A stretch of DNA of 64,000 nt from Anas platyrhynchos (taxonomy: Eukaryota; Chordata; Aves; Anseriformes; Anatidae). The translations under genes and the position numbers were made by a program. This document shows positions 1-27,290 of the stretch, piece by piece; positions within the stretch are counted from its first letter, which is position 1; each line of letters starts with the position of its first letter. The DNA lies in the NCBI RefSeq assembly GCF_047663525.1, contig NC_092597.1, positions 22,584,001 to 22,648,000 of the forward strand, given 5' to 3'. The notes below the pieces were generated by a model. It was not told the origin of the DNA, did not search any database, and saw only the letters and a program-made list of their open reading frames with translations.

Positions 1-152
1 CAAGCACAAATTGTGGTGTTCTGTATGAAAACATCATTCTGTAATTATGTTTAGTATAATGGGTGACTTAAGAACACATTTAACTAGCTATATTTATCTG
101 TTACTGTGGCACACTATATCCGATGTCAATCATTCTCTACTTCCCCACTCAC

Positions 153-13552
<13,400 letters not shown>

Positions 13553-13574
13553 CTTCCATTACAAGATGATAGAA

Positions 13575-16500
13575 CTGGTAGGAAAGAAATATAGATAATT
13601 ATATTATTGGAAATTTTCTGTTGTAAAGTAGGAATAATTTGGTGATTTCTGATCTGTTATAATTTCCTTCAAAAAGGAATGAAAATACAATAGGATAATA
13701 CAAAAGAATTAGAGATCCAACATCAGATCATATAGTATTTTGCATGTTAGACATTGATACCAGGTTACTTCATAAAATTCTGGGACTCAGATCCTCAATA
13801 TGCAACCATCCATAGGCAGGAATACACCAGCAACATACCAAATATTTTAAATAAATCATTTAAACTAAGTGCAGTGGAGTACAGACCACTGAGAAAGAAT
13901 AATATTCAAGACCACATGAAGCTTTCCATAATGAGAAGGAACAGTCCTGCTGTTCCAGCCAAATTGTATTGGGAAATTACATTTTTCCTTCCTTTACATA
14001 TAAACTCTTTTTGTGTATGTATATATATACTTATTATTATTATTTTTTCAGTGTTTGCTACCGGTGTTGTAAATAAATGTCAACGCAGGCAAAGTAATAT
14101 TTTTATGATGAAAAGATGGCCTTGAAAACAATAGATCGTACAATCTATCAGGAGATTTAGTTACCTCTTTGCCACAGACTTTTGAGTATTTTTGTCTGTC
14201 TCGTAAACCCAGCATCTTATTTAATAGCATGATTTTGCAAATAAAGAAAATACTTTCCACCCTGTTGCAGAACATCAAGAAACGGGCTAGAAATCTTTAC
14301 TTAAATCTAACCCTAGATGTGCTAGAACCTTGCTAAAGGAGCTTCAGGAACTTATTGTCATTAACTTCTAAAGTTTGTAAACCAGATAAGCTTTTAAGAT
14401 ACACTTTTGTTGGATTAATTTTATCTGGGTGAAAAACGTCAGTGCAAGAGGAACTGTTGCAACACAGCACTTTGAAGAGCTTACTAACATTCACTAACTC
14501 CACAAACAAAATTCAAAACAACATGAATGGTTGGTACAAGACTTCAGTTGTCACGTCACCTTCATCCTGGTTGCTTTACCTCTCCTAATTCTTTGGTCTA
14601 CTTAAAAAGTACTAAGCTATATCAAAACTTCATACCACCATGATTCTTGATCAAATCATCAACATACAGCACTGCAAGAGTTTGCAAACAATTGTTCAGA
14701 TTGTTTTCTGAGAGAAGAATGTAGCTCCCACTATGCTTAATTTCACCTGAATTCAGTTGCTTTGAAAATATATCCAAATATATCCAAAGACATACAAATT
14801 GAACCCCTGCACGTATCTATTATTTCACTGGACATCTGGCTTCAACAAACCCAGAACAGGCAAGCAATAAATGCAAGAAAGAGATACAGAAATTTCACAA
14901 AGCATCATTTAATTCTAACACAAGACCAAACACTAACACTTTTTTAGCTAATGCAATTGAAATTCTCAATATTTTGTAACATAATTCCCTGTGAAACTTA
15001 CCTACAGTATACTACGTTTTAACAGTCATGACAGCTTTTTATCTTTATCAAGCAGTAGTCACTCTAAACCAAAAGATAAGCTAAACCAGTATTATAAAAC
15101 TACAATGCACTGGGCAATCATTTGTTCTTAATGATAACAGAGAGAAGGAGAACAAACAGATTTATATCAGAGCTTAAACAGTTGCTTTTAAAAAGCAGTA
15201 TCATTTGAGAATGTATCAAAAATGCATTAAAAACAAAAAGGAATACTTTATAACACAGATCAGAAGGGAACTACCATCAAAGACAGTTCAGAAGATGCAT
15301 ATAACAAAGTATTCCTCGAGAACCGCTCAGGAAGAAAGGGCTGGCTAGCTAAAAGCTACCAACCAGGCAATTTAAACTCAATGCTTCCCCCATCATAAGC
15401 TCTGGTGAAAAAGAAGTTTTCCACTGAATTAAAAGACTTGAGAAGACAGCAGGTAGACTGAAAGCTGATTATGCCTTACATTGCTCTGTATAAAAAAATA
15501 CTCCTGTAACCACAGCCTCAGTACAAAGCAACACAAACACTACAAAACTGAACTTCACCTTGGAGAAATTGGTTTTGTTCCTTTCCTTATTAGCACTACT
15601 GCACAAAAGTACACCAATTTATAGAATGCTTCACAATGTCTTTAAACTAATAAAATATTTTATTTTTAAAAATAATCACATGAACCGTGATTTGTGAGCA
15701 AGCCCTACAGCTTCAGTGCATTTGCAGCACAGTGTTCTGGAGGCAAAAGCCAAAATAGCATCACAAGTAAACAAGCAGGAAGATGTACATACTTTAATGC
15801 TGAAGAATAACACCTATCTCAAAATGTAAGCCTCATGCTTAATTATTTCAGATCAAATTTATAGCAAAAGCCTCAGATTCAAACATTCATTCCCAAAAGC
15901 ACACAAGAAAAACTGGGGCAAGCTCTCCTCATTTATAACCAGTTAAAATTAGAATTCCCTACATACAAACACCTGCTAGCACACACGTTTGCTTCCTAAG
16001 GTTATATAGCAAGCAATACCCACGTCAGCAAGACTTTCAGGATTTAATGCAACTTTAAGAAAAGGGAAGAAAAAAGGCCTAGCTGACGATGCATCACCCC
16101 TTTAGATCTTTGATTTGTGATACAAAGCCTCACAGCTAAAAATGGGATGAAACGCAGGCAAGATCAAAACAATTCAGTGGTGCTTCATTCAAGCTAACTC
16201 AGACTTCACTGGAGCTGCTGTGATACTCTGATTTTCAAAATCTGTTTACTGTGAGAGGAGATTTATACAAACTTTATGTTAACAGGCCACAGAAAGAGGG
16301 TATGTAACATGAACTACTTCAGAGTGACAAATAATCATGATGTGAAAAGCAATTTCACAAGAACTGATGAATCCGAATACAAACTCTTACCCTAGGAGTA
16401 TTCCAAACCACGTTATATACATCACATAATATTGCAAGTCAACTTCCAGGGAAAAAAAAAAAAAACAACAAAGACACACACAGAAATAAAGTCACACTGC

Positions 16501-19500
16501 ACAAACGTGTTTCCTGATGTAATTCCCAGGTGAAATACAATGACATTAGCAGTGACACCCTGAGAAGCAGCTGCTATCGCTTCTCTGCGCTTCAGTCATC
16601 CGGGGACTGACGGCTGCATGTCTGGAGTGAGAGTAAACAACAGGGGAGGAGGAAGGCAGTGGCGATGCCTGCCTTTGCAAAAGGGCATACAAACTCTGAA
16701 GAGAATGCCAGGGGATCATAAACAGCCTCTTACCAAAGTCCTGCTCACTAGATTTATACCACTGTAATTTAGGAAAGTATCTTTACAAGTAGCAAACTGA
16801 CTTGTAAGGACGTCACAAAACACAGAGACTTTGCAGACTGTGACCAAATAAGTGTGGGAGAACAGAGCATTTTTCACAAAAGATTTCTGAAAATTGGGAA
16901 CAGGAGCAACAACCAAATAACCTTACCAGAGATCCACAAAACTAGCTCGATTAATTTGCTGAAAGACAAAGGGTAAGCTCAGTTTCACTGTGTATTCAAT
17001 CTAAATTTTTAATATCATCCTATTTCTCCATAAACATTCACAAAGCACTAATTATTAATTTTTGCTGCTTAAATATCACAGCTGTTTTAATTCTTAGCTT
17101 CCAGCATTTTAGGAACTGCAGAGAAGAGATTAATGTGAAAAATTATAGCTTTGTGATCCAACTCCACAGGTCTAATGCTGGTGTTAAAAAGAGAATGAAT
17201 CTGCTGTAAACTGCAAAACAGTCTCCTAATGCAAGAAAGGTGATCAGGTTTAGATAGAGAAGGCCCTTTTGTGCTAAAAAGAGTATCACTGGGACTTTGA
17301 TGACACAGACTTGTTTTACTTCCAAGAAAGTTCTACTTGCTATAAGCTATCCACAGTTCTCATTATAAAGCAAACGTGAGTTCAGAGGCATGATTTTATA
17401 CCAGCTCACATTTTTGTGTAACTAAATCAGCGACCAGGATTTCTGAGTAGATCACATTTCTCATTCAAACAGTACAAGAGGGAAGTACATTTCGACTTAT
17501 TTCCCCTACCACGTGATGAGAACTAAACACGGATCTGCTGCATATTCCATCTGTGCTGCAGCCACAGGCGTGATACTTGACGAAGGACAAAGTTTACTAT
17601 ATATGCTCTACACTATTTCCAAGGAAAAAAAACAACTGACAATTCATCCAGCCTGTTCCTAGCCACAGACTTTTGTGGACATAACTTGCAAGTGGGCTGC
17701 AGGCCACAGGAATGGCTCTGGCATTGCCGGATTCTTTCCAGGAGCCAGTCTTCCCAGAGAGCAAAAAGGGTTTACTTGTATGCTTGCTGCATGCACAAGA
17801 GGAACACAACCCATAAAAGACAGCAGTAAGGACCATGCCACTCCATTAGAGACTTCACTACCTTACCTCTGTCAGACAGATGCAACAACTGCCTTGTAAC
17901 CTTTTAATCTTCCTGTCTTCCCATTCCTTCCAGTATTTTCCTTCGAGGATACTAAGAAACTAAAATTAATAAACTATTTAAATCCATTAGCTGTCTAAAA
18001 CAGGTGACATTTTGCCTTGTTAGCCTGACTCCACAGAATTATTCTGTCTCTAAACAAGGAATGACCATCTCCAAGTATAGGTTGGGAACCAATGAAGGCC
18101 ACTGCAATGCACCTTTCTTTAAAGCAGCTCAAAATTTCATTACACAACGATGAAATCAGTTTTTGAAATCATTCATCATATACTCATATTACAAGACCTA
18201 TCTTCCTTTGGAGGCACACAGAGTAGACAAATGGACAGACAAATCAGTGACCAATTTTTAAAAATTGCCAGTAAAGTTCTAATAGCTCCTAGCATTTCAG
18301 ACTTCTGAGTACACTGCTGCATTATCTTGTCTAAGTAGGCTGCCAACACACAAATGTGGAGAGCAATCACGTAAGAGCAAAATGAACTTAACTGGATCAG
18401 TCACTCCCACTACAGCTACTCAGAACCATTTCTCAGCCATGACACTGCACAAATCACATCAGAGTTCAGCAGTCTAGAGAACATGTGAATAACTGCAATT
18501 ATCCAGGAAAAATCCCTTTACGCCTTCCCCAAATTCCCAAAGTCACCTAGCAAAAGTGAGGTAAGCCCTTGTTCACAGATATTTTCTTCTAGCAAGCACA
18601 CAACTCAGGGAACAAAACAGAAGCACCTCAAGTATGACAGGAATTCTGCCAGATCAGAACAGAAACCTGTTAAAAATATCTTTCAGTGTCTTCCCTACCT
18701 TGTCATCAAGGCATTTCTTCTACACCTTGCCTCTCTTGCTGTTAGCCAGGCTTTACCACAGACTTCTTGTTAAAGTTTCATTCCCTACAGAAACAGTAAA
18801 AACAGAAATTAAACAATGTGCACACATGTTAAAACTTATGCTTACTGCACACTCCAGTGCCCTAGCCACAGTAAATGAACATTGTAAACGTCGTACAACT
18901 TGCTTGCTAAAGCAAGGTTACCTGTCCCTTAGCTAATAAAAAATTGTATATGACACCAGGATTTAAACTTCAGAAACAAAATATCAAGTCTTATGCTGAG
19001 TTGATTTTTTTTTTTAATGTAAACACCATAATACATTTAATGTTCTAAGGAAGCAAGCACAAAAAAAAAAGCAACACTGAAGAATGGTTGAGGTCTCCCA
19101 CTAGTTTCCATGCACATCTCATGGGAAAAGCTGTTAGCCAACTGCACAAGTGCTCCTCTAGCTCAATGACCTTACAAATTCTACTTTAAAGCATTGTTCT
19201 TCTTGGCAGGATGCTGATACTCCAGCAGAGCTTCTCCCTCCACAGCCAGCAATACCCCTGTACTCTTCCATCCAGCCACCTCATTCCAAATCCCCATTTT
19301 CTCAGCTTCAGTTTGAACTTTCTTGTCATTTACTCTCTGTTCTTCTTCAGATGCGTTACACAGCTTCTAAACTCTAGTATAAGCACTTTTAAATATTGGT
19401 ATGACCATAAATAACTTGAGCTTGTGTTTTACATCGAGGCACGTGCAAGCCAGGCAGCCTGCACTCCAGCGAAGCATTTTGAAGCGAGAGGTTTCCACCC

Positions 19501-22500
19501 TGGGACCGAGGAGAGCACCTCACTGGAGACACTCTCAGACTTCAGTCTCCCAGAACTACTCATTAGCATCAGCAAGATTGCAGTCAAAAATAAGCTTTGT
19601 CTAGAGCCAGGCTTCTGTTTGCCAAGACTGGAAGTACACTCTTAGCAGACTACTGTGAGAAGCCTTCAGAAAACTAAGTGCAACATAAACAAGGCTGGGA
19701 AGAAGCGCATATCTCAGGAGGGTTTCTGCAAGCCATGAGATGGAAGGGGATTTGCTTCCATTCCTGAAGCTAAAAAAAAAAATAATGAAATAGTGGGAAA
19801 AACTTACTATGCTAAATTATCAAAGTTGTATTTTTGGGAGTGCACACAAAGTTCAAGATTCTATTCATAACCTCGAAGCACAACACAATTAATTTCAGAT
19901 CATGCAGAAGCAATCAACACTTTTAGGTCATTAATCCTACAGCAAGGAGCAGGGATTGCAGCCCAGGGAGTGAATCCAGCCCCTGGTGCAAGTCTTTCTG
20001 ACCCATACAGCACCCACATTCCAGCAACTGCCTTTAAACACTTCTACACAAGACTACAAAATAGGAAAACTTGGAAGAGCAGCACCGCTTATTTTGTCCA
20101 ATGATCTTTTGATCCATAACGAAATTCCAGGAATATCACAAAATAAAACTTAAAATTAAGGCTCACCCACAGGTCTCAGGCAGAGCTGCAAAAAGTCTAA
20201 GAAATAAGCAGCTTTACCACATGGATAATCGCCTTGTGGACAATTCGAAGATCACATTTCCTAGTCAACCAGCCTGAATAACCGAGTGGGAGAATTAAAG
20301 GAAATAAAAAGGAAAATCTAGACTTTAGCATCACACAGTGAAAACTGCTGCCAGCACACATGCAGCCCTGCCTCAAAGCACCTGCAGAATGCATTTACAA
20401 GTAGTTGCCATCCTCCATCTATCAAGTAAGGGATTTACTTGTTCATTTTGAGAAACAAGGTACAAAGGCTGTAATGATCCCCGCACAACAAGGGCTTCCA
20501 TACCATTTTATTGCAGTAGGATGTTACCTATGCTTTTTTTTTCCCCCCACATTTCCTCCCACCTCCTAAACAAATGATAGCAACAGAGAAAACTGCTAAC
20601 AAGTAGGGTTACAGTGAACACTTGCACTACTTTAAGATAGTACTGTGTACATCTGTGCTCAGCAACATTGAGCACCACAGTAATTAACAAGTCCCTTGCT
20701 GCCACTCAACTCCTTTCAGTGCTGCATCAACAGTAGTACGGAGTTAAGAAACATATCAGTATATGGAAAAACATAAAAATAATGTAAAAAGTTCTGCCCC
20801 TACACCACTAGATGAGAACTGCCAGGAAGCTCTTTGCAGGTCCATTCACAACCATCCACACCAACTCACTGTTAACATGCTCTGATCCAAACAGCGGTGA
20901 TCAAGGGAGCTGCAGAAAGCTTGGCAACAAAGCATCTCTGAGAGGTGTCTGGGGAACAGAAAAGTGCTGGGTAAGAGCGCAGGGACAGAACACAAGACAA
21001 TGAGTTTGGGAGCACAAAATTGGAATGCTCGCCAAAACCTGAAGGACAGAGATTTGTTCTGCAGTGCTTAGGAAGAAAGAGAAATTAGGGTTAAATTCAG
21101 AGGCTAATCTAGATTCAGTGGGATTGCTGCAGCCAGCCAACAAGAACTAGCCATCTAGAGTACCAAAGCTTAGAGGAGGAAGCAGAATAACTGGCAGAGA
21201 GGAGGCAGGAAGGAACAGACTTCACGCTGAGGCATTTTCTACATCTTCCATACTCTCCACTATCATTCACCAAGTCTTTCATTTCCTTGTTCTTCACTGC
21301 TATTTTTGTTCTCAACAAAATCAAAGGGGTAATTGAGAGGGTCTGACAATGCAGAGGCTGCTTAGGAGTTCATTACAGCTGTGCCACAGCAAAGTCCCAC
21401 AGCATCCAACCTTGGCTACATAAAAAAAAAAACAAAAAGTGATGTTCAAGCATCCCACGAGATTCATGACAGATCTTAACAGAGCTGGACTTAAAAACTT
21501 CCATTTCTCTTTCTAAATTACAGTATTTACAGCCAAAAAAAAATATAAACCAAAGAATGGAAACAATTTCTGCAGTACTATTGTGTTTGAAAAGAGGGAT
21601 GCAGACAACAATATATATAGTAAATAAGATGGAAGAGCAGCCAAGGTAAGCACTATAAAATGCAAACATTACTTCATCCAAAACGCAGTTCAGGAGGGCA
21701 GCCAGTCCATGTTTTTTGTACAACTACTTATTATACAACAAGTTTTTAAAAGGAGAAGTTCCCCAAACAGAATGTTCTCTTTTCCTTGGCACAGGAGATA
21801 AAGGCAAATGAAAGCAGCAAATTTCCAATATCAAGCTTCAAAACCAAAAGCTGTAACTGGAAATGTCAAAGTGCATCAACCACGACTGTCAGAAGAGTTC
21901 TGCTTTCAGCCAGCCACGTTCGGGCATACACATCAACTTCAGTTCAGCCGTGGAACCTTTCTCTACCCAAATTCAAATTTTGAATTCATGGGGGAACAGG
22001 CAGAAGATGTGGGAATTGTTTCTAATATTTTTGCTGCATTTTAAAATACATTTTAATTGTGACTTAGATCACTTGACCTTTATTTCCCGCACCCCTGACC
22101 AGCAAAAAAGTCTTGTAAGGCACAAAAATCGGACCCAGCCACGCTACAAATTACAGACACGGAGAGGAGGGCAAGCATAGGCTGCAGCTGCCATTTGCAG
22201 ATGATCTACAGCACACTGGAAAGGTTTAACGGCGAGATAACTCTGACTAACACCCTCCACATCTAGTAAATCTCTGTATCCAGGTAGCACAACAGAGCTG
22301 TACGGAGCAACCTCGGGGTAACATTCCCCCAGCCATCACCCTGCGTTAGCTGAAGGGCAGCGATACGCTAACGTAACGACTGCTTCAGGATCCAACGCCA
22401 GCCCTCTCTGTAACACAGAACAGACTTAGCCTGACACCCCTTCCTCATCTCCTGGGCCAACGCCGTTATATAATCACGCCCTTTTAGGAAAGGCTGAGGT

Positions 22501-25500
22501 GTACTGAGCCAGGGAGAGCTGCCACGTGCTAGACGTTATGAGCACAGTACTCACGGAAAGGTCTGTCCCAGTGCTCTACATAAGGAATTCTTCACCGTCC
22601 TGAAGAGGAGTTCAGCACACAAGGTAACTCTGAAGTTGTTCAGGTTGTTAGATGAGTGGTCCTGTACTGGGATTTCAGTAACAGCACTGTGCAGAGTCTG
22701 ATTACTTTTGTACTTGCAGGATCTGAGCAGCATTGGCTCTCTCGCTGTCACTTTATAGTCAAACTATTACACGGGCAAACTTGCTGACGTACAGAAGCTA
22801 CCAGAGCCGGACCAGCTTCTGAACTCAGTAGTACAACTGGGAATAAATCTTTAGGTTTACAAGTTCCTTCTGAAGATCAAGATGAAACCAAACTCAGAGT
22901 CCTGTCTATAATCCCCTTCTGTTTGTTTGCATAATGCCTGCATACACAGATACAAAACAGGCAGTTCTCTTGGGACTTCATTTGTGTATATATACATATA
23001 GTTTATACGAGGCACCTGCTGTTTGCCTACTTTTATTTCAGATGGTTTAATATAAACACTGATTCACATTAATGTTTTTTTCTGACCCAAAGAAAAAAGT
23101 AAAATTTCAAGTACAGAATAAATACTGAGGCTATAATTGGATAACTATCTTCTAACTCTCCACCTCACTCCTCGCACCCTATTTTTAGATCATTCTTCTT
23201 TTTTTCCACCCCCCCATGTCACTACCTACTTCAATTTCACTCCATTTCAGCCTCTACAGTAGCTCTATATCTAATACTTGAAAGTATACTTTGAAAAGAG
23301 GAAAATATGCCATTTAAAGAAGTAGGACCAACACTTTCTGAAGCCTTTCCTTTCTACTTCTTCCCCCACAATCTCCTCCCAGTGCTGTTTTTAAGCTCTT
23401 TAGGGAACCACCGATGACTATTTCTGCACCATAGACTACCACTAAAATGACTGCTATTGATCAAAACCTCTCCACATCACTGCCTCACATAGTCTTCCCT
23501 GTATATCTTAATTTTGACTGTATAGTCTGTGGGGGCACTTTATAAGCATACATACATCAGCAGAGCACTTCCAGATCACAGACCAAGTTTCCAGACCAGG
23601 CACAGACTAAGGCTGAACTGAAACATAACAGAAAACATCTAAGGGTTATTATGAAATACAGCAAAGAACCCCGTTCAATTTAAGGAATTATTTGGTCAAT
23701 ACCACTGTTTAAGATTTTAAGCAGCTGAGGAGTGGAGATGCAGTCACTGTTTATACATATTCACCTCCTACCTGATAGCTATCTTCAACTGAAGCAAGGC
23801 ATAACTCACATTTGCTGTGTTTAGTATGCCATAAAACTTCTATCATGATTTGTGCCCGCAGTAGCAAAGATTGTTTGCATACAGAATTGATATATTGGGG
23901 AACAGATGCAGGGCCCTTTCTGTGTTCTTGCCCCAGACCACTAAGTGAGGCTACAGAAGGATGAGGGACAAGTACAACCTCTAAACCACACCTCCACCCT
24001 TACTTTCTGTGCAAGCACAAACTCTCTTCAAAGACCTTAATAGGGGTGTGTGTGTTTTGAGTCAGCATTTAATATGTAGTGAAATTTCACTACATGACAG
24101 CAGCCCGACTGAAGTACTTTCTCCTCAACACACATGAGAATGGTCTCAGAAATGCATCGATCCACTTAACGAAGCACAACACAATGTCAGGCACTTAACC
24201 AGAAACAAAACAAACAAAAAGGGACACCCAAACAGTTTTTATTTATTTTCCCCTCCATTTAATGTGTGAGCATTCTTTCCAGAAAACTTCAGAACAAACA
24301 CAAACACAGCTAGAGATGTATCAAAACCCGGGCTACTGGAACTCTGTCAGACAGCGAGATACTTGGAAATCACCAACACCTAGAACACTATGTTTGAACA
24401 AGGTTACATCAAGGTTTTTGTTTTACATCCAACACAAGTTGTGCAACATTTCAGTCTCCAACTCTTTGGTCATGCCGACAAAATATTTAAAAAACTAGGG
24501 TCAAAAGTGAAGGAAGGACAATGAATGAAAAGTTTGTTTCAGCAGCTATTTAAGATTCAGAAAGGTTCTGACTGTTTTACTCTTCACTTTTCACAATGTG
24601 CTGGCATTTTACTGACCATGAGTACAAGCGTTTCTACACATGCTCTCGTAAAAAGCCTTTTAGTCTACTATGACTTGCAAAACTAACTCTGATTCAGTTG
24701 CTAGGAAATACAATGGAAATTGAAAAGGGATGCTGACTACTTAAGTGACATTGCAAATTTCTTTTTCCTGTTTCAGAACCTCAAGATTAACAAAGCTGAT
24801 TCTCATTATTCAGCTCGGTCCAGATATCATCTTTCTCCATTGAGGAGTCACAAGACAGTTCTCTCCAGCTATCACATGCTTCAGCAGAATTCACACAGAG
24901 ATTAATAAATCCTCTAATACAAAATCCCATAGATTAAACACTTCCAGACTTAGTTCTGAACAGCGGTGCCCACAATCCCCTTGTCGGGCCATGCAGAACC
25001 GTGCTATCAGCTACCTTCCTGATGCAACCTCACTCTCCTTAGAGTGGGCATCAGCTTGGTTCTACTTTCCTGCTCGGTACTTTCTCTTTCAAATGTATCT
25101 TAAATGAGACTTATTTATTTACGCTGTTCCTAATGCTGCACAGAGATCAGCTGCACTCATGTACGCCCTATAGAACAAGCCAGGCTCTGTCAATATTTAT
25201 GCTTTTACTAAGTAATAATTAACTCTGGCTATGTAAATACAGAGTAGTTAACATTGCCATTAACACATATAGAAATTCCATTAAGCCCTATACGGGTGTA
25301 ATATCCAGGAAAAGCATACAGAAAAAGCTGGTCACAAGAAACAAGGACCTGCAACCACATTGCCACAAAGAGTACCAAAACTCCAGCATACATACGGAAA
25401 AACAAATACTTCATACTGGAAAAACATTTCTAAGTAAGCCTGTATTTTAAAAAATGGTCATAGCGCCTTTTGCCTTACTGTTCACAAAACCAGATCTTAT

Positions 25501-27030
25501 CTTTTATGCTAGCCTTTGGTAAATGCACTATTTAGACGAGACCGTTGGGAAAGCATGTTCCAAAGGAGCAGAAGCTGCTCATAAACTTGAGGAAAGTTCC
25601 TCATCCAGCTGGACCCTAATGCTTCTAGAATAAGTAAAATATGCACATTATGCAAGCTCTGAAGGCTGTAGAGAAGCACAGTCTTTTTTTTTGTTGTTCC
25701 ATCTTTAAGGCTCCATGCAATTTTCTCCTTCCCCTAAAGTTAACCACAAAAACTAATGCCCTATTCTTGATAATTAAACAGTTTCAATGCCAAGTCACAA
25801 TTACCCCCAAGAAAAAGTTGCTTCATTTACCAGAGACGCAGTTCCACTTCAACCTTCACTTTAAACACGCATATGGACTTCCCCAGTACTGTAAAAGCAG
25901 GATCGAATTTCACCAATACTCTAAATATATATATATTTTTTAATAAAAAGAGAAACGGAAGACTCTCTTCTTACTCGAAGTAAGACTTGTATACTCAACA
26001 CAGAAACCAGAAAAAATCCATTTACTCCCCTTGACCTTTCTTGGCCAGACTAACCCAATCGCTTTTCCTAAACCACCACAGATACTCGCCAAGGTTAAAT
26101 ATTGGAGTTTAATCATTCAGAAAGTGAAAGATTACGTACCGTAATGTAACAGTCTTTACAGAAACCTCTAGTTGAGCAACAGTTCCAGAAAAAAAAATAA
26201 TTGTGAAACAAAGTAAAAAGCTGTCCAGAACACCACGTTTCTATTCAGTTCATTAAAAAAAATAAATAAATAAACTTCAGAACCGGGTGCCGAGACCTCA
26301 TTTCTAGCAAATCGACACTCTCAGGGACAGCCCACTTTAAAAAATTTCTCCCGAAATAAGAAGCACGGCCGAGGAGTTATTAAACGCCAGCACCCCCCGG
26401 CCCACAGGCTCACGCCTCACGCCGACACCATGACGGAACCGCCTGACAATGTCAGGGCTCGGTCCCGCCGCTGGCCAACCGAGCTGCTGGGGGGGAAAGT
26501 TGCGAGAAAAAAAAAACACGCTGGGAACTCAACACCACCGTGCCTCGCCTGGAAAAGCCGGCGTTTTGGGGCACGGGCACCTCGGCAAGTTTCTCCCGAG
26601 CAGCCCCCCGGGGAGGAGGAGCAGGAACATGGCAGGGGGCTGCGCTGAGGGGACCGCGCCCTGAGGGGAGCCTCCCCACGCCGCTCCAGGCCCTCAGCCC
26701 AGCCCGGTGACCGCCTGAGGGCTCCGGGAAGAGCCCAAAGTTTCCCCCCCAGCTCCCACCGCAGCAAAACGGAAAGTTACCGGCGCGGGGAGGAGGCGGC
26801 GAGGCGAGGGCCGCCCGCCCTCCTCAGCTCCCCCCTTCCCGCCGCAGCCCCGCGTGAGGGGCGGCCCCGGAGCCCGCTCGCAGCACCGGGCAGCCCCGCC
26901 GAGGCCCACGCCGGCGGCCCCTCGCCCTTCCCCGCCGCCTCAAACCCTCCTCAGCGCTCCCCGGCCCGGTGACAGCCCGCCGAGCCCCCCCACAGCACCA
27001 CCACCACCCGCCGCGCCCCGCAGCCCTCAC
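13575..27030 (-). other. DENND4A long first intron
   Basis: This 13.5 kb stretch lies between the non-coding first exon and the first coding exon. It is AT-rich and contains no open frame I recognise. Additional non-coding 5' exons could be hidden here (for example GT donors near 16,726 and 16,924 on the minus strand) but the sequence alone does not establish any. It contains the 22 bp palindrome at 24,074. Confidence 0.7.
24074..24095. repeat. 22 bp perfect palindrome
   Basis: The half-site ATGTAGTGAAA is followed directly by its exact reverse complement with no spacer. It lies in the DENND4A first intron. No known function is assigned. Confidence 0.9.
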
Positions 27031-27290
27031 CTCAGGCGGGGGGCCGCGCTCCCCGGGGGCAGGGGGAACGGCAGCCGGCGGCGGCGCCTCCTGCCCCCCC
27101 GGCGCCGAGGAGCGGGGAGGGAGGGCGAAGGGGCGCAGGGAGGGCGCTGGGTCCCCCTCTCGCCCTTATCGCATGGCAGCGGAGCCCCGCTCGCCCTGGC
27201 CGCGTTCACCGCCGCCCCGCCGTGTGGGCGGCTCGGCCGGGATCCCCCCTCCCCTGCGCACCGCCTCCTGCCGCCGCCATCTTGGCTGTA
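27031..27290 (-). other. DENND4A: DENND4A probable 5'UTR exon 1
   Basis: A strong minus-strand donor (CCTGAG|GTGAGG, intron starting at 27030) lies in the CpG island 13.5 kb upstream of the first coding exon. The 5' boundary is approximate, set from a YY1-type motif at 27,273-27,285 that typically sits just downstream of transcription starts. An alternative donor (GCGCCG|GTAACT) occurs at 26,780. No transcript was available to decide between them. Confidence 0.6.
27273..27285 (-). promoter_or_regulatory. YY1-type motif near DENND4A start
   Basis: The minus strand reads CCAAGATGGCGGC, the long YY1 consensus. In mammalian CpG-island promoters this motif is concentrated a few bases downstream of the transcription start and in the direction of transcription. 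Here its orientation agrees with minus-strand transcription of DENND4A. Confidence 0.65.

Noticed and set aside
16716..16930. Possible extra DENND4A 5'UTR exon (GT donors at 16,726 and 16,924 on the minus strand)
   Set aside because: Donor-like strings are common; no matching acceptor and exon body could be singled out.
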